Source of the DNA: Drechslerella dactyloides
Taxonomy: Eukaryota; Ascomycota; Orbiliomycetes; Orbiliales; Orbiliaceae
Assembly (NCBI GenBank): GCA_020064725.1
Contig: JAGTWJ010000010.1
Location: forward strand, 62,001 to 126,000
DNA length: 64,000 nt
Direction: 5' to 3'
The notes beneath the pieces are model-generated. The model made no database searches, had not been told where the DNA came from, and saw only the letters and a program-made list of their open reading frames with translations. This document shows, piece by piece, positions 57,231 through 64,000 of this stretch. How positions within the stretch are numbered: the first letter of the stretch is position 1; every line of letters starts with the position of its first letter. The translations under genes and the position numbers were made by a program.

Positions 57231-58178
57231 CTAGCTATCAGGATCGCCATCATCGCTGGTAAAGAAGGACTCGGGAAAGTCACCCGGCACGGTATCGTTC
57301 CCCGTCGTCACCCAATTCGGATTCCCCATCCACTTATTACACCCCTCCGGCTCCTTCGTAATCCCCACCTGCCACTGATCCTCCGACCAGCCCGTATACG
57401 CCGTGAAACTCTCAACGCTCGAATCTGTCGCGTCATCGCTGTTCGTGCACGGCCGCGTGCCGCCATCCGCCGCCCAGTTCTGCGTCAGCCATTCCGAATC
57501 CAGGTCTGTAAACACGCTGAGTTCCCACAGCATCAACCCCACCGCACGTCCGTAGATCCTCACGGGATTCTTCGCCGGGTCAGCCCGCCGATTGCACATC
57601 CACACGACGGCGTTGTTGGTCCAGTAGCAGAAGACGGGTATGCACGCGAGCGACGGGTTGTCCGGGTCGCTTAGGAAGGCGAGGTAGCTGTCCGCGAGCT
57701 GCCAGAGGAGGTAGCGGGCTGTGTCGCGGATTTCGAGCATCTTGAGACCCTGGTTTGTGTCCGTCTTGCGGGTGCACTCGTAGACCTGGTGCGGGCCGGA
57801 TGGCGGGAATATCCATTTATTGTACTTTGGAATGACGATTTGGTCGTTGTGGGACTGTTCGTCGCGGCGGACTTTGGCTTTTCGGGGCTTGCGGCGGCGT
57901 TTCTCGCGTTCGGCGGCGTTGGCGGCGGCGGCGGTGGCGTTGCCTCGTGTGTATTTTATCTTGTCCATCTTGCGTCGGGTGCTGTAGTTGTATTCGCCGT
58001 AGGTGTTTGTGTAGTTTGCCGTGAGCATGGGGCCGGCGGGCGCTGGCTTCGGCGCGGCATGGTGGAGGGGCCCGACGAAGGGCTGGGGGGCCGCGGCGAT
58101 CGGGTTGCCCATTCGCGTGACGCCGGTCGCGTCGAGCAGATTGTTAAGGTAGAGGAGGTCTTCGACGCGGTAGCGCAT
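57231..58178 (-). CDS. Hypothetical protein, unrecognised
   Basis: Single-exon frame of 315 residues from an ATG in strong context (CCACCATGC). The N-terminal third has a Pro/Ala-rich stretch (AAPQPFVGPLHHAAPKPAPAGP), a Tyr/Asn-rich segment and a strongly basic Ala/Arg/Lys patch (EREKRRRKPRKAKVRRDEQ) that could be a nuclear localisation signal. The C-terminal two thirds look globular and Trp-rich (ARYLLWQLADSYLAFL, CIPVFCYWTNNAVVWMC, GWSEDQWQVG) and end acidic (SFFTSDDGDPDS). No signal peptide and no family I know. A TATA box about 80 bp upstream and high third-position GC support real coding. An upstream exon cannot be ruled out. Confidence 0.7.
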   Translation of the reverse strand: MRYRVEDLLYLNNLLDATGVTRMGNPIAAAPQPFVGPLHHAAPKPAPAGPMLTANYTNTYGEYNYSTRRKMDKIKYTRGNATAAAANAAEREKRRRKPRKAKVRRDEQSHNDQIVIPKYNKWIFPPSGPHQVYECTRKTDTNQGLKMLEIRDTARYLLWQLADSYLAFLSDPDNPSLACIPVFCYWTNNAVVWMCNRRADPAKNPVRIYGRAVGLMLWELSVFTDLDSEWLTQNWAADGGTRPCTNSDDATDSSVESFTAYTGWSEDQWQVGITKEPEGCNKWMGNPNWVTTGNDTVPGDFPESFFTSDDGDPDS

Positions 58179-61100
58179 GGTGGTGGACGCGGATTGTGCA
58201 GCGGTTTGCCTTCAAACTTTAGGTATCGTTGCTAGGAGTATGGTCTGTAGTCGGGCTTTATATTGTGCAGAATATAACGAAAGATTCGATCGGGGTAAGA
58301 TGCAGCCTTTCGTCCCTTTATATCAGTCCAGTGATAGCCTCCCATCGATATATCCCAAACCTTAAATTTGCATCTCCTGTGTAGGTGTGTAGGTGTACAA
58401 TAAGCCGCTGCACCATTGGGTCATCGAGCATTGTGAAGGGCTGATTCGGACACAATAGCTTTATCGTCAGCCCATCCTGGCGACGGAGGATACTTGTATA
58501 AGTCGACGCATCGATGTACAAATACTACTCCTGCAAGCCATTCTTGATACCGGTTTGATGAATCTTTGTAACCTGGGCCCCCATCGGATTTCGTTTCACA
58601 TTAGATCGTGGGTATCCAACCATTTCGACAAAGACCAGATATACCGCTCGTACCTTGGCTGTTTCTCTAGTCACCTGGGAGATATAAATATGGCACAAGT
58701 CAACTTGTTGGACAATTTAGCTTTCGAAGCTGCCCTGAGCAATGACCCTCGAGGCTTCGTCAGATAATCGTAGAACTCGATGGCTGTGCATGTGTTGGTT
58801 GGGCAGAAGCGCTACGGGAGGCCAACAGGGGCATGGTAGCGAGATAAACGTTATCAACTGGGCGAAAATTCTGAACCCAGCCCGTGCCGCACTCGAGAAC
58901 TCGATCGCTAAATCACTGTTTTCGACGACACGGTGGTATGTTGGATATCTATATCCGCGACGTTCCAACATGTTGGATCCACTACGTTACACACTAGCGC
59001 CGCGCTACCCTAGTGCCGAAAATAGCAACAAAGGAGACGGGAAAGGCTACTCATACTCGAGCGTGCAGTTGACTGATAGATGGAGCTGCTCTTGTCTACC
59101 TCCAGGTATCAGCGTCGATTGTTAACGCCAAGGCCGGGCCGTGGTATTTCCAGATTTGGAAATTTCCCAAATCAGCCATTTCGGAATACCACAGAGGACT
59201 GCGTTGTCGGTCGCGTTGAGGAAGGATGAGGCAGCGTAATCGTCTCGACTTTGGCAGCGTAGATACACACATCTGGAGATCTCGAAGTACAACATGTCGC
59301 AGCGATGTATAGAGACCTTGAAATGAAAAGCCACATGATCTTTCATTCAGGATCAACAAATAATCGTGTCTATATATGTCTCCATTTTCCTTTTTCGAAT
59401 ATGTTTCTCTGACCGATCGCCCCTATCACCGTATCGGTGTCTACCAGGTTCAATCGGAAGATGGCCTAGCAAGATGAATGCGTGCCTCTGTAGCGATATT
59501 TGTATTCAAGTCCGTCGTAAACGGACAACCCCTGGCTACAAAAGATAGAATTAAACCCCAAGACTACTAGTGCCAGAATCAAATGTTTCTTCGACACGTC
59601 ACGGAGTGGCTCCTCAGCGCAGAAAGCAAGATAGAGAGGAAGTCGCGCAAGGAATGCTAAACAAACAAGCTTTATAGTCAAGCTTGGCGACGGGAAAGCA
59701 CAAGCTCGGATTTGATAGCTTCATGCCAGCGGTAGTGCACGGTGATCGTCGGATGCTTTGGGTCATGGCATTGCAAGAGAATGCTGACCGTCTAAATGAG
59801 TTCCAAACGACGCTAAAGGTGTAATGCCAAGGGTATCAAGGTAATTACTAGGAATATCGGACGCTCGTTTCAGCACGCCTAGAACGATTGACGTCGACAC
59901 CTCTCGACACGGACGCTTCTGTCCATCTGTGCGACTCGCAGTACCGCATGATTCGATCAAGCGGACAGCTTTACAGTGATCTCGAGGATCATAAGGCTGC
60001 CTAGCAAAAGGAGACGATATGACCGAGTGATGGACGAGCCGGCGAGCCAAATATAGCTCAAGAATCTAGGGGTCAATTCGAAAGTGAACGACAGCTTAGG
60101 CATAACCGAGTTGCAGTAGGCAGGGGCTCGACACTAGTGACGTGACACTCCGGGGGAATCGAGTTGTTTATCGCTTCCTGTCTCGGTCGCTCCTTAGTTA
60201 CAGATGGTACTTGCATTATATGGCTCCGGCAGTGCCTTTAACGGCAATAATAACCATGACATAATCGTTTATGCCCTGATGGGTAGTCTTGATTTCCGGC
60301 CAGGCACGACCATGGCTTCCTTTAGATTGTTACCAGCGCTGTTAACTTCCACTTGAGACCCCGAGCTTATAATAGTTGAATCCTCGAGGCCCTGAGCTTC
60401 TAATAATTGAATCCTTGGGACGCCATGCGCAACGCATCCAATGTTAAATTGTTGACAGGGCGTCTGTGTGGATCTCGATATGTCGCCGCCACGCCACGGA
60501 TATCAACGAACAGTCGCAATAAGCGGGGTGGAGCTGGCAAATTAAATCGACAGGGCTGATGGCGGCCCCACCCCATTCGCCCTAGTAGTCGACCCTAGAT
60601 TACGGACGAGCCCTATGATATCACACGCGATCTCCCAAGCCGCTGACGCGTCTTGGCCTGGAAGCAGCGTTCATTTCCCAGACGTCGCTCACCAGAAATG
60701 CGCCCCGGGCCATCTAAATTTCCTACAGATCGAGGAATGCGAAAATGCTTCTGGACGGCCCCTCTGCTGCCAGGGTGGAGTATTAGAGAATGCAAGGGGC
60801 AGATTGCAGTCCTCCTGGCAGGGTACGCGCAGCCGACATGCGACCGCCCAGTCGGCTCGAGTTAATTCGATGTGCGCGACCTCCAGGGCATAATGAGGGC
60901 TATTGCAAGGGCAGCTATCTCGCTACTGGCGATCTCCGCATTTTCGCTCTTGGCCTCCTGCGGGAAATGAAGCTCCATGCTGCGTCACCACGGTATTTTC
61001 GGGTTCAAACGGTGGGCGGGCTGCATTCCGGCGCTCACGTCAGGTACGGTGCCCTGCATACAAAAGGCGGCGCTGGTACGCAGTTGCGCCGTGCGCCGTG

Positions 61101-61233
61101 TATGTATCCCCTGTTCTCGATCATGTCCAACGTGTGGAAGCTTTGAGAGTTCTGCACTATCGTGTCGATTCGAATTTCCTTGTCGTCATCTTTGAAGCCG
61201 CGATTGTCGCCGCAGCAGTGCTGTCGTCGCAAG
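58179..61233. other. Intergenic between divergent genes
   Basis: About 3 kb between the hypothetical gene (minus) and the secreted carbohydrate-binding protein gene (plus). Only short unrecognised frames occur. The segment 60613-61195 is stop-poor on several frames without domains. Confidence 0.5.
58258..58263 (-). promoter_or_regulatory. TATA-like box of hypothetical gene
   Basis: TATAAA on the minus strand about 80 bp upstream of the ATG at 58178. Confidence 0.45.
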
Positions 61234-63426
61234 ATGGCCCGTCCGCTCGTTACCTCGTTTTTCCTCTTCGCCCTCGCCTCCGCCGCCGTCGTCCCGACCC
61301 CGCCGCCGACGTATCACTACTACAGCCGCGACTACCGCCGCCGGGCCCCCGCCGCTCTCGCATACGTCACTCCATCGCCGGGCGCCCACGCCGTGCCGAT
61401 AACAGCCCAGGGCCAGCTCGTGACAACATACATCTCGACCGCCTGCGGCTGGGATGGCGACAGACACGTCACTGAGTACGACACGTCGGTGTACAACTGG
61501 TACTCGACCTACGTCCCCGCCTACCCGGACGGCAAGGCCAGCTTCGTCTCGCGCGGCGACGAGACCGTGACGCTGAAGGGCCAGGAGTCGCCGAGCTACG
61601 CCACCCGCACGATGACCTACACGGCGACGGGAACGTACCGCATCGAGGGCAAGTCGTATAAAGTCGACACCGTCCCGACCGAGATCCCGTACGTCAAGAA
61701 GGTCGGCTGGAGCTACGCGACGTGCAAGGCGCACGAATACTTGCAGTGGGCGCAGAACAACGAGCAGCGCGCGAGCACGTTGGCAGACAAGATCGCGCCC
61801 GGTGCGATCCTGGGCCATCTGCTGGGGGTTGGCAAATCCGAGCGCGCCCCGCGGAATTTAGAGGTGGGCTACGTCCAGTGCGACGAGGACGGATGCACGA
61901 CCGAAGTGCAGAAGTGGTCGGTCGGCTACCGGACCCAGGCGCGGAAGCGCGTTCTCGCAGGGGAGTTCAGCGGCGTCTGCGACGGCAAGGGGCCGTGCGA
62001 GCTGTACGCCGTGATCCCGGGGTACGGAAAGGCCTCCGTCAAGACCGAGGTGTACGAAGCGGGTCCCTGCACCCTATCAACCAGGATCACGACGGAAGAA
62101 ACAGCCACCCGGACCCACACGAGATCGAGGGCTGCCGGGACCGCGTACGGACCCACGGTGAAAGGCGCCACGTCGGGCGGTAGCACGCCAGAATCCACGA
62201 CTCCTTCCCCGACTCCAACCTCCACCGTACCCTCCGGCGCCCGCACGCAGCCTTCATCGACGACTACGCCTGTAGGTTCCTCGACTACGCCTGCAGGTCC
62301 CTCGACAACCGGGCGGGACTCGTCCAACGGCTCCCAGTTCCGCATCCGCATCCGCTCTGACGAATCCGCGAAGCGGCTCCGCGCCCGCCAGGATTCGCCA
62401 TGGTACGTCCGCATCTTCGACAATACAATGTACATTGCCGTCGACGTTGCGGAAGCTGCCGTCTTCAGCGTCAAGAACCAGCGCCTGCGGGTCTCCGATG
62501 CGGACTTTGCATTCGCTGACTCCAACGACCTCGACAATTGGGGCCCGATATATGTTGGCGGCGCCGCGAGCGGGCCGAGCACGGTGTTTTCCGTATCGCA
62601 GGCGGGCGGGCTGGTCTGGACGAATGACCAGTTTGTGCGAGGGACGGCGCTGTTCTGCGTCGACGACGACGAGGCCGTCAACGGAGTCTATTCGGGTCCG
62701 ATAGACCCGCTGTGCGAGCAGGTCGAGCTGTCAGCTGGTAAGACTCCTTCATATTCAATACCGATATAACTGCTGACCCATGTAGAATACGTCGAGAGCG
62801 GGAGACAATCCACAACCACCCCGACGACAAGCACACCCGACCAGAGCTCCACCACCCCGCCAACCTCCAGTACGACGCCTAGTACGACGCCCAGTACGAC
62901 GCCCGGTACGACACCTAGTACGACGCCCGGTACAACGGCCACCGGAACCTCGTCATCGGCATCCACTACCTGCACCCCCTCATCAACCGCAAACCTCATC
63001 CCGAACGGCGACTTTGAATCCGGCACTCTCTCCCCCTGGCAACCCGCCTCCCAAAACAACGTCGAATACAACGTAACCGACACCCATCCCCACCCCGGCA
63101 GCGGCACCTACGCCTTCTCCGCGACACTAGGCTTCGCATCCTTCCTGACCCTCGAGCAAACAATCACAACCTGCCCCGGCCGCGGCTACACCGGCGCGCT
63201 ATACGTCGACATCGCCGGCGAAACAACCGGCAGCTGCGCCCTCTTCGTCCGCATCGACGACGTCACCGTCGCCAGCCAGGGTTTCACGTCAGGGAACTAC
63301 GTCCAGCTGTCGTTCACGTTCGATGCGGGCGGCGGCCAGACGACGCTATCGCTGTCCATGAGCTGCCTTGACGCCGAGACGAACGGCATATTCTACATCG
63401 ACGATGTGAATGTCGCGGACCGGTAG
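61234..63426 (+). CDS. Secreted modular protein with Thr/Pro linkers and C-terminal carbohydrate-binding-like module
   Basis: Two exons, 61234-62737 and 62786-63426 (48-bp intron), giving 714 residues to a TAG stop. The ATG at 61234 starts a signal peptide (MARPLVTSFFLFALASAAVV). Residues about 50-310 form a Cys-containing domain of unknown function (VTTYISTACGWDGD, YVQCDEDGCTTEVQKW). A Ser/Thr/Pro-rich linker covers about 325-375. A second globular region (about 380-510; SPWYVRIFDNTMYIAV) follows, then a second linker of STTP units. The last ~150 residues begin NLIPNGDFESGTLSPW and end GIFYIDDVNVADR, the typical start and end of CBM4/CenC-like beta-sandwich modules. A cell-wall or polysaccharide-binding role outside the cell is inferred. 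The frame continues open beyond the stop (next entry). Confidence 0.85.
62872..62940 (+). repeat. 12-bp coding repeat (STTP/GTTP units)
   Basis: Five to six tandem units of AGTACGACGCCC and close variants encode Ser/Gly-Thr-Thr-Pro repeats in the second linker of the secreted protein. Such linkers are usually heavily O-glycosylated and vary in length between strains. Confidence 0.8.
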
Positions 63427-63750
63427 CAATCCGTGACGAGGTCCGAGCATAATGTCGCCGAGCACGACGTCCACAGCAGCAGAAACAGCACCCTGAAACA
63501 TACCCACGGCGAGCACCACGGCGAGGACCTCCGCGAGCACGGCGAAAACCACGGCGAGGGCAAGCACCACGGTGACCACCACGGTGACCACCATGACGAA
63601 GACGAGGGCGAAGACGAGGACGAGGGCGAGGGCGAGGGTGAGGGTGAGGAACCGGAGGAAAGCAAGTGGTCGGAGTTCTGGCACTTTCTGCACGCGCTAG
63701 GCGATATTTTGGAGCGCTTCTTCGTGCTGCTCCTCGGCGACGTTTTGTAG
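63427..63750 (+). other. In-frame open extension after TAG (possible readthrough tail)
   Basis: Directly after the TAG at 63424-63426 the same frame stays open for 107 codons to a TAG at 63748. It lacks any in-frame ATG. The encoded peptide is highly biased: His/Gly/Glu/Asp-rich (HGEHHGED, KHHGDHHGDHHDEDEGEDE) and ends in a hydrophobic, Trp/Phe/Leu-rich segment (WSEFWHFLHALGDILERFF). The stop context TAG CAA TCC resembles the leaky TAG-CAR-YYA type at five of six following positions. It could be a readthrough tail, an alternatively spliced end, or a decayed former C-terminus. Confidence 0.45.
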
Positions 63751-64000
63751 AACGCACTTCTTGCATATCTCTACTATATTGCACGGCGGCATCATCTAGC
63801 TATCTTTTGATCTGTTTCTTCGTTTGTATATTTTAAAGGGCGTTATCACATGCGTGCGATTTGCACGAGTAATAGTAATATAATTTATCCCATTACTCAG
63901 AATCCCATCGCAACGTAGGCAAATTATTACTCACGCCGGAAATTAATGAGGCAGCGCCTGCAGTTGTCTTTCACATGCATATATATGCAGGACCAATATC
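63751..64000. other. 3' flank
   Basis: Short AT-rich flank with no recognisable gene; probably contains the polyadenylation region of the secreted protein gene. Confidence 0.5.

Noticed and set aside
57789..58235. Gly/Val-rich plus-strand frame
   Set aside because: Antisense of the Ala/Arg/Lys-rich part of the 57231-58178 frame, which has the better start context and upstream TATA box.
61186..62681. Long minus-strand and alternative plus frames over the secreted protein gene
   Set aside because: High third-position GC removes stops from other frames; only the chosen frame has a signal peptide and a module continuing across the intron.
63314..63784. Minus-strand Arg/Pro/Val-rich frames over the His-rich tail
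   Set aside because: They result from the short-period GAC/GAG/CAC repeats and have no domain content.

Overview
The window is nuclear DNA from a filamentous ascomycete (Pezizomycotina). The evidence is short introns (mostly 41-180 bp) with GT...AG ends and CTAAC/CTGAC-type branch sites, compact genes on both strands, and fungal-specific families: HET-C, NACHT NLRs, PTH11-type rhodopsin-domain receptors, sedolisin and aspergillopepsin-like proteases, and DUF7025-AAA ATPases. The species cannot be fixed by eye. All gene models were joined by hand from splice signals and checked for phase; each multi-exon model closes exactly in frame.

Left part (1-18.5 kb) is a recognition/defence-like neighbourhood. 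It holds a het-c heterokaryon-incompatibility homologue (minus), a small secreted lysozyme-like (SLT/GH23-type) protein (plus), a 1723-residue NLR with nucleoside-phosphorylase, NACHT and propeller-like regions plus an acidic linker and ZZ finger (minus, 8 exons), and a divergently oriented DUF7025-AAA+ ATPase (plus) that appears to contain a 9-nt microexon.

Middle part (19-41 kb) holds surface and nutrition genes. Two PTH11-like seven-helix proteins bracket a secreted tyrosinase. They are followed by an MFS sugar/lactose-permease-type transporter, an intronless sedolisin (S53) protease, about 5 kb without a convincing gene (with a perfect hairpin and a tRNA-like remnant), and a hexose-transporter-type MFS protein.

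Right part (41-64 kb) holds a large UBE2O/BIRC6-like E2 ubiquitin-conjugating protein with an N-terminal Cys cluster, a secreted pepsin-like protease with an 18-bp palindrome against its TATA box, a 1501-residue coiled-coil protein, an unrecognised 315-residue ORF, and a secreted multi-domain protein with a C-terminal carbohydrate-binding-like module. The frame of that last gene stays open for 107 codons beyond its UAG stop and encodes a His/Glu/Asp-rich tail.

The strongest candidates for something undescribed are the PNP-NACHT-propeller NLR with embedded ZZ finger, the possible stop-codon readthrough at 63424, the E2 with a zinc-ligand-like cluster, and the microexon in the AAA gene. No rRNA, CRISPR array or intact transposon was seen.
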